Shown: positions 1 to 11,455 of the stretch, one piece after another
Layout of the letters: each line of letters begins with the position of its first letter
Position numbering within the stretch: position 1 is the first letter of the stretch
From: Glossina fuscipes
Lineage: Eukaryota > Arthropoda > Insecta > Diptera > Glossinidae
Length of the DNA: 64,000 nucleotides
NCBI RefSeq assembly: GCF_014805625.2
Contig: NW_023998421.1
Coordinates: 7,075,426-7,139,425 of the forward strand
Direction of reading: 5' to 3'
Notes under the pieces: generated by a model
What the model was told of the DNA's origin: nothing
What the model saw: only the letters and a program-made list of their open reading frames with translations
Database searches by the model: none
Made by a program: the position numbers and the translations under genes

Positions 1-3000
1 TGTTATTATATAATATTATTGCAAAAAAGCTACTCAGGCAACTTTTGGTGTTCTGAACTCAAACAAACAAAAAAGCTAATAAGAAAATAGAGTCTGATGG
101 GAAAAATGTAACCATATCGATGTTAAGTTTAAATAAATAATCATTAGAATAATTTATGAAAGAAAAATAATTTAATTTCTAAATGGTTATTCCAATATAT
201 GACGTCTTTTCAATCTTCTTTAGAGGAAACATTGCCATATGATTTATTATTATTGATTACGTGGGCAAGACGTACCGCGACCTGGAAGATGACAAATAGC
301 CAAGTAATAAGATAGAAGAGTAAAAACATTCCGTTATTCATTCTAATAAAATAAGCTTTTGAAAAAGGTTCCCGAATCACTCTACTAGTTACAAATAGTT
401 TAAAAAAGGATTGTATATTTAGCTTCTACACATCGTAGAAAATGGAAAATTTTTAAAAAAAAAATTTAAAAATAAAAACCAACTATCTGCTCTTTACTAT
501 TTTTATTAAAGAATTCCTATTTTGTCAGTTACATTATAATTTATACGATTATATAGGGAAAATAGTATTTTTGCACAACCAAAAATGTTAACTATAATTC
601 ATACAAGGAAGTTCTATGGAGCTCTTTGTCTCACGCAGACATTTCTTATTCAAGTCACGTATCACAAGTTCATATATTACAGCATTTTAGTGAGAGTCAT
701 GCTCATAAGACCAAATTAAATAAATTCTTCAGTGTCATTTCTCAAGTGTTACAATGCTTAGTAAAATATATTTATTTAATGCTGTGATCATGTGTACATG
801 AATGTAGAACAATTTATGAAGAAATCGAATTTAAATAAAGTGTAATTAATCCGCAATTAAATTTGTGATATATTTCCTGATTTTTGTTTGGGGCATAAAC
901 AAATCTTGCTTGATGAATGTTTTGATTTTCTTTGGATATATGGGTATAGTAAATGTGTAATGTGTAAAGCCATAAAACGCAATGTTTATTATTGTTTAGC
1001 TATAAAGAATCATTTTTATTGGCTCCATCACAATTATGGGCAACAGTTTCCACTGCTTCATGGCTAGGCTGTTAGAGCTTAAATTATTCGTTTGATACGA
1101 GGGTGGAGCACCTCCTTCATGTGTATTCCTTTTTACTGTCCATATTAATTGTTAGCTTGGGCTTGAACTTACGCGTCACTATTTAGAAGTGCTGGAAAGA
1201 AAATATTTCCGGAAATTAGTGGATGGATTTTGGGATAGAATTTAAGTTACTGAAAGATTGCACAACATTTACGCTAAAAGTGGATAATTTGTAGTAGTAG
1301 TATAGTACGTAAAGCTTAAGGAGCTTGTTTCCATTACTCTATAGTACTCGATACTTATTCGCAATCTAATGATGTAAATTGGAGCTTTCTCTACAGTGAA
1401 TAGTCATAAAATCGCGTCAAATGTACATATAAAAATTTAAATTGCTGACTAAAGAAATACAAATCTAGAGTTATAAAGCAAACCAAACGGAAAACTTTTC
1501 TTTAAGTTTTTCCTGTATATGCAAACATTTATTTTTCTTGTATATTCATTATTAAGATTTAGATGGACAATATTTGCTTTTTTTAATCAAAAGATTAATT
1601 CATCAAATTTTCTTGAAACAGAAAATATTTAAATAACTTTTTTCATACTTATGTTAGATAGACTTTATAAAAAAGAAATGTTATTAAATGAACAACAGGT
1701 TTGAAGATTCAAAAGAAAATTTTCTAAGTTTCCAAGTCTAGTAATAAACCGAAATTAAAAATAATTAAAAGAAGAACACGGATTTCTTCTAATGCTTGCA
1801 TTTGTCATTGACTCGTTTTTGTTAAAGTATCTTCTCAAAGAATTAAGCAATTTCTAACAAATCTACACGACGTATGATTTATTCATTTGATTTTATTTTT
1901 AAAAACATGCGGGGCGTATGATTACAAAATTTTATGTACATATTCATTAGTAGAGTATTTTAATTATAAATCACACATGCACACACTTGGATTGCTTTTG
2001 GAAAATAATGCCGCATACAAACATGTATATATGCATTAGACAATATAGATATGCAGATGATACAAACATATATGAAATGTTTATATACACACGTACGTAT
2101 ATATATGTATATATATATATATCTACAATGAATCAATATTCTTGCATCGATATGTATATCAAATGTGTAATGAATTAAGCAGTAAAAAAGCACGATTATT
2201 ACACGACCGATCTATGAATTTAAAAAAAATCCTAGAGCATGTAGGGTGTGGAAAAAAATTAATTGTAATTTTTATGTTCTACTCATATCTAACAATACAT
2301 ATTCCGTGAAAACCGACACGAAGTGAAGTTGCGCTCACACTAGGCACAATAGTTTAGACCGTCTAAAATTTGCATTAACATATCAATGGTTGCACTTGGT
2401 TGCAGTTTATACAAAGCAGGTGATTAATTAGCCATAAAAACGTGTCTGCTTATCGCCCTCTAGTGCTTATATATACGGAGGCACTTAATTAAGCATAAAT
2501 GATGTTTAAAACATTGAGCTAAACTAAAGAAAGATGTAATGATAATAAATAAGTAAAAATGTAACTAACAACTTTATGAGTGTTTCCATAAAGCCGATGG
2601 CGTCGGATGCTTAAGACTTTGGCCTTAAATTTAGGCTATAATTTAATACCTTTCAACAAATTTCTGTTAATACGTTAACGCTTGTTGTAACGCTGAATAT
2701 CTAGTTTTTGCTATCCCTACTCCATAACTCCATATAAGCAGTCTCTTGCTGTTTTCTCTTCTGTTAATGTAGTTCGCATTTAGGCACGCATTGTTTAGCC
2801 CATTAGCGTTAAATTTGTTGTTTGTTTGTTAGTTGTTTAATTAAACACAAATTTTGGTTTATGAAAGGATTGGATGTGGAAATTCAACGAGGTTTTAATG
2901 GATTTTCGTAACGATATAGAAGATATTTTGTTTCTTTTTTTTTTTGCTTTCTCTATAAAGATAAATTGCAAAAATTGGCTATTTGTAACCAACTTTTGGT

Positions 3001-3132
3001 AATTATTAGTCTGGTTTGGTGAAATATATTCATTTGATTGGATCATAAGTTTTTAAACATTTCACCGTAACGATATATCAGCAGGATAGCTTGGATTTTT
3101 AAACCTTAAAAACACCAAATAGAAATGTTATA
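1..3132. other. AT-rich spacer, no gene seen
   Basis: I see no convincing exon here. The stretch holds an (AT/TA)n microsatellite near 2095-2122 and short A and T runs. The open frames around 1960-2193 and 2837-3046 are low-complexity Y/I/C-rich or K/S-rich and look like chance. Confidence 0.6.
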
Positions 3133-3475
3133 GTAGGCCACGGCCTGTCATTAAATGCCCTACACCACTTTCCTCAATATAGGTATTCACATAACGAGTT
3201 TTCAGAGCAAGGCTTTACACAAGAAGTAGTCGAAGAAGTGAACCGTTTCGAACTATTTTCCATGGATCAAAACACGTGGGTTTATCCGATCTTAAAAATT
3301 GCTACATCCGTCCGTTACAAACACACAACAAACTTAGATCGGTTCGGAAAATTATCCAAAAAGTGATTCTGAACCAATCGGTGTAATAAAGCATGTGTCT
3401 GCCTTACGTCCTTCTGTTTGTTACATGAATTCGCACAAATTTAATATACCCTTGTGCCACAAGTGGTGCAGGGAA
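3133..3475 (-). repeat. Dispersed repeat family A, near full length
   Basis: On the minus strand this begins at a near-palindrome around a CCACAAGTGGTG core (about 3461) and ends with the complement of a 'TAGGGTATTTAATGG..GGCC' motif (about 3133). In between lie a CGATC..GATTCTGAACC block and TCCGTCCG-type simple sequence. The same order of blocks recurs at least a dozen times in the window in both orientations. No protein is encoded. It is probably a short non-autonomous element of flies; the class is unknown to me. Confidence 0.65.
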
Positions 3476-3855
3476 TAATAAAAGAATGTATTCGGCCAAA
3501 CCCCTCGTCCGTCTTGCGTGAAATTAGATGTTCTAGTACAGCTTTTTATGCCGTTCTTCATATTTGAAAATTAATTTTGAAATTCTGCTTCGTCTTATTT
3601 CACCCAGATTAGCAAATAGACAACAGCAGACAATCATATAACATAGCAAACTCTTTCCGTGTTATATAAATCTGTCTGGGACGAGTCAGTTAGATTATGC
3701 AAATGCGTGAGCCTTTCACTACCCAAAACAATTAACTTGCTTGTTATATTTAAAATAACTTTCTTTAATAGTCTGGCTTAAGACACTAGATGACGGTGAC
3801 TTTTATAGCCGTTAAATAGTAATAAGACAGAATAAAATAAGTGAGAGAGGGATAT

Positions 3856-3856
<1 letters not shown>

Positions 3857-3919
<63 letters not shown>

Positions 3920-3931
3920 CGAGAGAGAGTC
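3857..3931 (+). repeat. (GA)n microsatellite
   Basis: An almost pure GA dinucleotide tract of about 55 bp, followed by a purine-rich interrupted tail. The longest simple-sequence tract in the window. Confidence 0.95.
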
Positions 3932-5087
3932 GGTTAAGAAGGAGAGGAGAGGAAGGGAAAGAAGAGAGAATAGCATAAAAATTTATCCAAACATATTTTC
4001 TGTCAACACATTCGCAATTTCATATGAATACTCGCGTTGTTGTTGGTAAAATTTATGCAGTTTTCTAGTAAAGGCGATAAAGTTATAATTTATATAACTC
4101 TTTACCCGAAACGTTAAACCACTATGCCAATATTACCAATGATGAAGAAAGAGAAAGAAAACCCACATGTAGAAGTAGAATTAAATCTCTAAGCTCAAGA
4201 TGAAAGCAACAAAAGCCTTGCATACAGTATTTTTTTAACAATGGCATAGTAAAATTTGTATTTTCCCATCATTTTTCATAAAGTAACAAATATTTTTGCA
4301 GCACATGGGATTCTCTCAACATTTTAATTCTTCAAAGTATGAAACTTTTTTTTTTTATTCTTTCGTTCTTTCATTTCTATTGTAACAACTCGTTTCTTTG
4401 AAATACTCTGTTATAGCTGCAGTCATAAAAATATAGAACATTTAATAGATTCTAAAATCTAAATAATAATATGTTTTGTAATTCTCGTAACGCTCCAGTG
4501 CATGCAATTAAAACATGTTCTCTGCCTTTTTCCTATTCTTATAATTAAAAGATGAAAATGCGAAAATTCATAGGCGAAAAAGGGAAAAATAAAGTCAAAG
4601 CCTTAAGGTTTGCATTCTGCAACTAGCATTTATCTATTCTTGACAATTTAGTTAATTAAATTGTAATGAACTCTGATTTAGGCTTGAATCTCTACTACAT
4701 TCGAATCTCTACGATTCGTGTCTGGGTCCCAAATTATTCCGGACTTATAAATAGTTACGCTGAATGCAGTGATTAAGTTATTATTATTTTTCATTTTCCC
4801 AACTTTTCAACAATCACACATCAATTACGACTTAAGCCAACTGATGTTAAAAGCGAAAATTCGAAAGACAGTCTAATCAAATCTTTGCAGTGAACCCGTT
4901 ATAGGCGCTATAGGCGTCTGTTCGTAGCGTCTTGTGCATTATCTGTTGTCATTGTCTACCAATAAAAAGTCAAGGGGTCTGATAGAGCAAACACGCGGAG
5001 ACAATGTGTAATCAGAGAAAACTGACAACAAAGAAAGGGCAACAACTTTGCTTTTACAACTATATATACTATGCATTAACGTTGTAG
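3932..5087. other. AT-rich spacer upstream of the RCC1-like exon
   Basis: I could not find earlier RCC1-repeat exons in this stretch, although the exon that follows needs upstream coding sequence. Either a longer intron separates them or the downstream exon is an orphan fragment. Confidence 0.45.
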
Positions 5088-5311
5088 CTGGTGGACGTCA
5101 CACTATAATCGTAAAAACCTGTGGCGCCTTATATGGCTGTGGTTGGAATGCCCACGACCAATTAGGCTTAACATGTGCTCGCGACTTTCTCGATAATTTG
5201 CAGTATGTCGACTCTATACCAAATGATCGGAACAAATTTAAAGTCTATTGTGGCAGTTGGTGCCCAATAATAAAAAAAATAATTAATAAGAATTCTAAAC
5301 GCATTTGCTAA
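5088..5311 (+). CDS. RCC1-repeat exon (RCC1/SERGEF-like), probably terminal
   Basis: RCC1-repeat proteins are seven-bladed propellers, several of which act as guanine nucleotide exchange factors. Translating from an acceptor (TTGTAG before 5088), the exon gives AGGRHTIIVKTCGALYGCGWN followed by the loop D-Q-L-G-L. This is the diagnostic RCC1 signature: G-G-x-H-T..., a strand, then W/G-N-x-x-G/D-Q-L-G. A second half-repeat, V-Y-C-G-S-W, follows before the TAA. The exon supplies only about one and a half repeats of the seven expected, and starts in the third part of a codon (x|CT), so it must be spliced to upstream exons I cannot find. It may be the last exon of a SERGEF-like gene (SERGEF/DelGEF is a cytosolic RCC1-like exchange-factor relative) or a decayed fragment. 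Confidence 0.55.
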
Positions 5312-5624
5312 TGTTTATATGATCAGAAATATCGTTTAATTTTAAGTTTAAAATTATTTAACAAACACTTATTATCTATTGCAAGAGGAATTACTCATAA
5401 GTATTTATGTGTAATACGCAGTCAACGTTGTATGTGTTTAATTTAAAAACAATCTTTGCCAGATAAAATTGAAGCGAATTGAAACCGCATTATGCCAATT
5501 ATGGTCTCAGACATGTCTTACATGTCAAACATGTACATTTACCCCGAAATTAGAACAATGAACACACAAAAGCCTAAGTAGACTGATATATGTACAGCAA
5601 GATATACATGTTTGTAATACGCAT
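5312..5624. other. Spacer between convergent gene ends
   Basis: Nothing coding seen. It separates the plus-strand RCC1-like exon from the minus-strand last exon at 5625-5756, so it probably contains both 3' ends. I see no clear AATAAA on either side. Confidence 0.4.
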
Positions 5625-5756
5625 TTATTGTTTGAAAGCACCTAAGCTGGGTACATTATCCGAAACTGAACTGCAATCATTTAAACTGAGATCAAAACTA
5701 TTTTCACCACTAGTGTCAGTGACATTAGTTAAACTGGAATCGTTATTAGAACTGGC
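5625..5756 (-). CDS. Candidate last exon, Ser/Asn/Asp-rich, possibly of the TAF3-like gene
   Basis: On the minus strand a good acceptor (TTTTTGATCAG) precedes 43 codons and a TAA. The peptide is low-complexity and acidic: it begins ASSNNDSSLTNVTDTSG and ends NVPSLGAFKQ. Codon use and the clean acceptor suggest a true terminal exon. It lies about 1 kb downstream of the last firm exon of the TAF3-like gene on the same strand, and its start is in phase 0. I could not find a matching phase-0 donor with certainty. It could be the C-terminal tail of that gene or of a separate small gene. Confidence 0.45.
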   Translation of the reverse strand, partial: ASSNNDSSLTNVTDTSGENSFDLSLNDCSSVSDNVPSLGAFKQ

Positions 5757-6739
5757 CTGATCAAAAAATAAACAAAGCTGAGAAAAAAGAAATACAAATT
5801 GTTGTGCAATTTTCTGCTTGTCTACATATTGTCAAAAATTGTGTTGAGGGTGTCCTGACATGACGTCATACAATTTCAAACATTAAGAAGACAAAAGCAT
5901 GCACAGTTGCGTGTTTTAAGCGCTATTACATGCAAAAAACAAAGTCAATGAGGAACAAAGCATTTCCGAACCGCGATATTTTGCAGAATATTCTATATAT
6001 TCAGATATCTTTAAAAAAATACGCCTTCTTCATCGAGTAGGACGTTATTTTAAGTAGTCTGCTACCGATTCTAATACGAAGGTAGCGAGATATAAAAAGA
6101 AAGCTAAGTTCGGTGTTTCGGGAATTCTATTTTAATATAGAAAGCGTTTACTGGACAACACAGTAAGAATAATGCTATAGTAAAATTAGAAATTCTTGGC
6201 GCGAAACCCGATTACAATATTTTATCTGGAAATATCAAGTTTAAAAGGTATATCTAAAGAATTTTTTTTAGACCGTAAGCTATTGTACTGAAATTATCTA
6301 ATTAAGAGAGAATATTCGTTGTTGTGCATACACGTAAGAGAAAAAACAGCCACACAGTCGTCAGACAACAGTGAATGCTTTTGTTGTAAGCACACTAAAT
6401 CGCAATAACCACGTAACTGAAAGTTAGCCTTCACTTTTGAATTCAGCTGTTTCGCCAAAAGAGCTGAAAAGGAAGGCGAAGATTAAATTTTGCATATGTG
6501 ATTACCGTATGGCACCAAAACGAAGGAGTTAGATAATTATCGCCGCAAGTCGCGCTAATCTGGGAATACATATAAATTAGCGCAAGTTGATAGCATCGAC
6601 ACAAATCAGTGAAGAGAGCCATAAAAATGTAAAATAATGGTAGCCTTGCATGTTCCGTCAGCATTATTTAGATTATTCAATGGTAAGTGGGTGACCAAAA
6701 CATAAATATGTCTTGCATTTCTTGTTTCCCTAATCTTAC
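5757..6739 (-). other. Intron-like stretch with one uncertain exon
   Basis: Between the firm TAF3-like exons and the candidate last exon. On the minus strand a CTTTTCAG acceptor at 6464-6466 opens about 55 codons (T-L-L-A-K-Q-L-N-S-K-V-K...), phase-compatible with the exon ending at 6740. Its donor is unclear, so its extent is not given. Spacer between 6500 and 6739 shows no other coding signal. Confidence 0.3.
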
Positions 6740-7561
6740 TGTTATTTCTTTCAAGAAGTTGTTGCTCCTGTTTGATGTTAAATAGGATAAAATCTTAAAT
6801 TTTAAACTAACATTTGGTATTTAACACCTACAACATTGTTAGCCCCCTCGTCGAATCATTCACTAGAGATCATAAGGTGTTTTCGTCCAAACTTACGTGT
6901 ACTTGATATTTTTCCATAAGATTCGTAATGTTATGCGCTGCATGAAAGTTTAGTCAAGCTGAAAAACGTGCGAAGGCGTCATACTTACCTGTGGAAGCAC
7001 TTTCTAAACCAATTGGATACTACTTAAAAAGTATGAGCAACAATTATTTATACCGCTAAAGGATTTATTAATGGTTTTTCATAATCTTGTAATAGTTTTT
7101 CGAGCAAATGCTTGTTTACATAAATGGGACCTGACAAGACTTTTTTGTTGCTCGGTTTCTTGAAACCTACACCTGCGGCTTTACTTCGAGGAAACTTCGG
7201 CACTTCAAATGCAAATGGAATTGGCTCAACATTGGTAACGTACTCCGTTAATTCGTCGAGGTTGACGCCAGAGTTTGGCAAAATCAAAGCCATGTCATTT
7301 AAATTTGCTTCTGTACGATTATCTTGGCATTTATAGCAGTAAAGGGAAATTATCGAGATTTATCTTCATAACTTTCAGTGCAATTGTTTACTTACAATGT
7401 TCTACGAGATGTCTCAGGTCCCTGGTGAGTTTTTTCAGAAACTTATCCAAAATACCCTGCAACAGCTCTAAAGCAACAGTTTTCGTTGCATCATAGCCAA
7501 CGTTTTGACATATCTGGGCTACTCCTACACGCAGTACCTCATTCATATATACGTCGATCAT
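6740..7561 (-). CDS. Taf3: TFIID subunit TAF3-like, histone-fold protein (multi-exon)
   Basis: TAF3 pairs with TAF10 through a histone fold in the general transcription factor TFIID. Exons on the minus strand: 7561-7396 (ATG at 7561), 7322-7054, 7019-6989, 6937-6897 and 6767-6740. Phases are consistent throughout (1, 0, 1, 0, 1). Residues 7-55 (VLRVGVAQICQNVGYD...LELLQGILDKFL) are a Bromo_TP/histone-fold helix set like TAF3. They continue across the first intron (73 nt) into YNRTEANLND, V-N-L-D-E-L-x-x-Y and N-V-E-P-I-P-F, a strong TAF3/BIP2 match. An upstream 5'UTR exon is implied by an acceptor at 7571-7573. Oddities: the intron after 7054 would be only 34 nt, and no PHD finger (C-terminal in TAF3) is present. 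It may be a short paralogue or a decaying copy. The family call is firm; the 3' model is not. Confidence 0.65.
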
Positions 7562-10505
7562 ATGGACTTTCTGTAATTTGTAAGAAATTTTTCTTACAAT
7601 AAATAAGAAACCTTCGGAATTTTTGGAAGTGTACACAACAAAAATGTTAGACAAAAATGAAAATGAAATACCGGCAATGTATTTTAAAGAGTGCTGCCAA
7701 ATTTCCTGAAATTCTGCATACAGGATTGCATTAAATGCTAAACATTTCTTATTCGTAGATACTCCTATTAAAGAATAAGCAAGGTAAGTACATTTTCACT
7801 CTCCCACCCTCTTATGTACATAATTCATTGAAAGTAGAGCTTTCTTGTTATGGTTCTACCTGTTACTTCATTGCGTCCACAAACGCAACCTCTTCGTAAA
7901 CTTATTTACTCGATAATGCTCCGTTCACCAAATCGTAAAAGTATATATAATTAAATATATTGCGAAATATTCCACGCAGTCGGTGACATAAAGCAAGTGT
8001 ATAAATAAAAGAAAATTTTAATAAGATTATTTTATGTTCTGTTCCTGCAATAGTCACCAATCTACAAGTAACTCTACATTAATATCAGTTGGTCAATTGA
8101 TGAATCAACTGTTGCTAGACTTTTACATCTGCAATGCGAGCGGAGGTAAATGGCTAGCACAAGAAATAATTGGAAATGACATTTCGAACGCGGTTTCATT
8201 GCTTGCGTATGAAAAAATTGAACTTTTTGCAATATAGAGGCTTAGTTTTCATCACATCTTTTATGTAAGGCTGTGTACACAAAATAAGACTACATTAAGT
8301 ACAATTGCTTTTATGCCAAACTAACTTTGTAGATCAATGTTGAATATAAAATATTAAGAATTAGACCGTAAAGGCGTAGTTTGCTTAGAAACCCTTACTA
8401 AAGAGGAGGCGCAAAATATTGACTCTTCCCATGGGAAGTTTGCACATAAATTTAATATGACGAAATACTATTTCTCAGGGATTTGTACCAGGTATTTTTG
8501 AAAACTGCAATTTTTCTCATATAACCATGCAGTGGTCGTAAAGATGGTTCCATGTAATCCATGTTCAAAAGGTTTCGTCCCTGGACCGGAGCACTTTAGT
8601 GTACCTAATTTCCTTAAAACATCGCGAAAGCCTGGACTTTTAGGTTTAAAACAAAAGTAAATGGGCAGCTATCAGATTAAGAGACAAGGCAAGATCGATT
8701 CTATCGATATCATTCTGAATCGATTGGTATAGTAAGAAATCTACGGTCAATCTTAACCCTTTCTTGTACCCTGCACCCTGCATGGTATAGGATGCAAAAA
8801 GAACACGACTTTTTAACTCGGTGCAGGTCTTGTTTTTCAAAGCGTATGTTGCGTAATATTCATCTCAGATCATATTTTTATAACGGTATGCAACGTTAAA
8901 ATCGCAACAACACTAAGTTGTAAAAATAAAATGAAGCCATGATTTTCGAACAAGCAGAAAGTAAACGAATTTTCACTACTTAGCTACGTAAGCGGGTTCA
9001 TGGATCAAAATTACCAAACTATGAAATTTACCTGAGAAGAGTAATGAATTTTTTCTCCTGGACAACGTTTTAAGATCATAACAACGACTTCTCCAAGCGA
9101 GCTGCGGACACACACTAACACTACGCCGTGGATTTAGGTATATTGGCACACAACTCGTTAAGCCTCCGATGCATGTTTGTGTGCTTTCCAAAAATCGAAG
9201 GCAATTCTCGTGTCAGATGTAAAAATGACAATATTAGCTAATTTTTGTTAAACAACATTTTCAACATAGGGTTGAATATACTTGAAAAATCTGTTGTGTG
9301 GGGCCTGCTAATCTAATAGTAAACACATTCAAAATCTTCCTCCTCTCATATTGATGACGCGCATTAAGAAATCTTTACAAACGATTTGACATTTCCAGTA
9401 GATTTAAAAAAAAAAAAAAAATGATGAATAATCATAAGGTTTGCATTAAATTTAACGTTACCACCATAGCCATCAATTCAAAAATAGTGAAAAGCAAAAA
9501 TATTTTCACAATTACAGCTTTATATTTAGGCGCATAGATCGCATGCATATAGGAGCGCGTGTGATGGCGACGCCTTTAGCATTCGTTGAATAAAAGCCTA
9601 CGTCTCTAGTTGACCGAAAGCATTTGTTATCGTTATATAGGAAATTTTTTAACCCATTTTTCATTTTATTATATTTTTTGAATTGTGCTCTTAAATAAAT
9701 TTATTTGCATTCTAGGCATTTTTTCACTTTGAAACTTTTTCGTCATCAAATAGTTATCACTAACAAGAGTGGATTTTAGCGCATACAACAAAATAAACGG
9801 TTATTAAAATCATTTATCAATTTATTGAAAATAAAATAACTATAAATATATATTTTTTGGTTGGCGTTCTGCGCTTTCTAATCATTTCATGAATAATTAT
9901 ATCATAGAAAACCTATTCACATATTGTGGATGATTTATTTGTTTTTATACATGTATATCTTTAACAGCGAAGTCGGCAAAATTTCGCACGTTTTTTCATT
10001 TGAAATCATTCTTAGGATTTCCTTCTATATCAAAGTTCTTTTTTAATGATCAAAAACTAATTTTTTATTGCTTGTGAAAAATGGGTGTTCTAAGTTTACC
10101 TAATACTGTGGACGTCTCTTTTGACCGTTTTGTCCTACTTTCAATACCAAAACGAGTTTAAAAATCAGAGAGCATGCAGCCAGAAGACGCTACTTCTTCT
10201 AGCTTAACAGAGCTACTGCCCTGCTCTGGCTGGAAAGCAATAAACAAGGATCCTGCTCCACGATTTTTAATGTTTAACAGAGATTTGGTCTCGAATTGTA
10301 ATTTTTAATGTTTAAAAAAGAACTATACAATACTATTTAAACCATGAACATATGACTGACTTCGTATTCTTTTTGTTGATTCAAAGCGTTGCTGTTTATT
10401 GAAAGCAACTCTCAACAAGGTCTCTCTCTATTCTTAATACATGATCCTTTTTTTTACAAACCTTAGAAAGGAGACATTGAACATTATTGCTGTGAAATTA
10501 TAAAT
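7562..10505. other. Spacer with old repeat remnants
   Basis: Contains the probable 5'UTR of the TAF3-like gene (to about 7660) and a decayed family A copy on the minus strand at roughly 8400-8790, recognised by the CTGAATCGATTGGTATA block and a degenerate CACAAGTGG-type end. There is a poly-A run near 9407-9420. Open frames at 8034-8237 (+) and 8976-9191 (-) match nothing I know. A 44-codon ATG frame at 10174-10308 (+), starting M-Q-P-E-D-A-T-S-S-S, has unremarkable context. Confidence 0.4.
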
Positions 10506-11455
10506 TTATGACGGTTTGTATGGCCAATTATATATCGAACGCTTTAGATAAGAAACCCATGATTCTTGCTTTTTCTCATTCATATTGTCCATGACCTGTT
10601 TCATGCTGTGCGTCAATGATTTCTCCATTTCTTGACGTAGAATATGAAAACGCTTTTGCTGGTACATATATGTTAAGAAGGCAGATAGAATAACACCTAC
10701 TAAACCGAACACTTTGATGGTATGTGCGTGCACTTTTTCTTTCTCAAAGGATTCGTTAATAGCAGCAGTTAATTCATAATACAATAAAAGGCGCTCCTCT
10801 TCATCAACCTTCTTTATAGTTGCTAATAAATCCTTCTCGTTCATATATAACTAAAAGAAAAAGTATGAGAAACGATATCATATCGAAATGCTGAACAAAA
10901 AACAATAATTGACTAACTGACTTCTATTTCTTGTCGGGTTAAATCTAAATATTTTTCCTGCGAGCGATTATTCGTCTTCATATCCCTGTATATTTGACTC
11001 AAGCCACTTCTGACGCAATCCAGTTTACTCGCTAGCGAATGTTTTTCTTTGCTCTTTTCGATTAAAGATTCCTATTTTATTAGAGAGGGCTAGTTTATAT
11101 ATATCTACTCCACAAAGAGGCGATTTCATCTCTTTTTTTTTACCTTTACTCGCCTTACATTTTCTTGAGCGCGACGAACTTCATCCTTATGAGTAATTTT
11201 TTCCGCGGCAGCCAAAACTCGCTTGACGAAAAGCTCGTTCCCAATAGCTAAGTACTGTTCAATGCGTAATTTCTCATCAATATCGGCATATAATTTTTGA
11301 AGCCTTTGTTGGAAGAAGGGTTTTACACCTAATGTTGCATGCGGAAATTTCTTTTCAGTGTTTAATCGGGTTTGGCAAACATACAATTGTTTGACACGAT
11401 TAGTTGGACAGAATGGCTTGTAAGGGAACTGGTGCCCAATATTGTAACGAATCAT
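10506..11455 (-). CDS. CCDC51/MITOK-like mitochondrial inner-membrane coiled-coil protein
   Basis: Human CCDC51 (MITOK) is the pore-forming subunit of the mitochondrial ATP-sensitive potassium channel. Three exons, all phase 0: 11455-11144, 11071-10922 and 10850-10506, with introns of 72 and 71 nt (donors GTAAAA and GTCAGT, acceptors AAATAG and TTTTAG). They join to 268 codons plus stop. Residues 1-40 are basic and hydroxylated with few acids, as in a mitochondrial presequence. Then come R-R-A-Q-E-N-V-R-R-V-K and about 90 residues of charged heptads. The E-E-E-R-L-L-L-Y-Y-E-L / E-S-F-E-K-E-K segment leads straight into one membrane helix (VFGLVGVILSAFLTYMY, about residues 200-216), matching the CCDC51 core arrangement. 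The human protein is longer with a second C-terminal helix, which is absent here. The frame is intact. The next gene on this strand, TAF3-like, is 3 kb away. Confidence 0.7.

Noticed and set aside
1960..2193. Overlapping Y/I-rich frames on both strands
   Set aside because: They follow an AT/TA microsatellite and have low-complexity composition.
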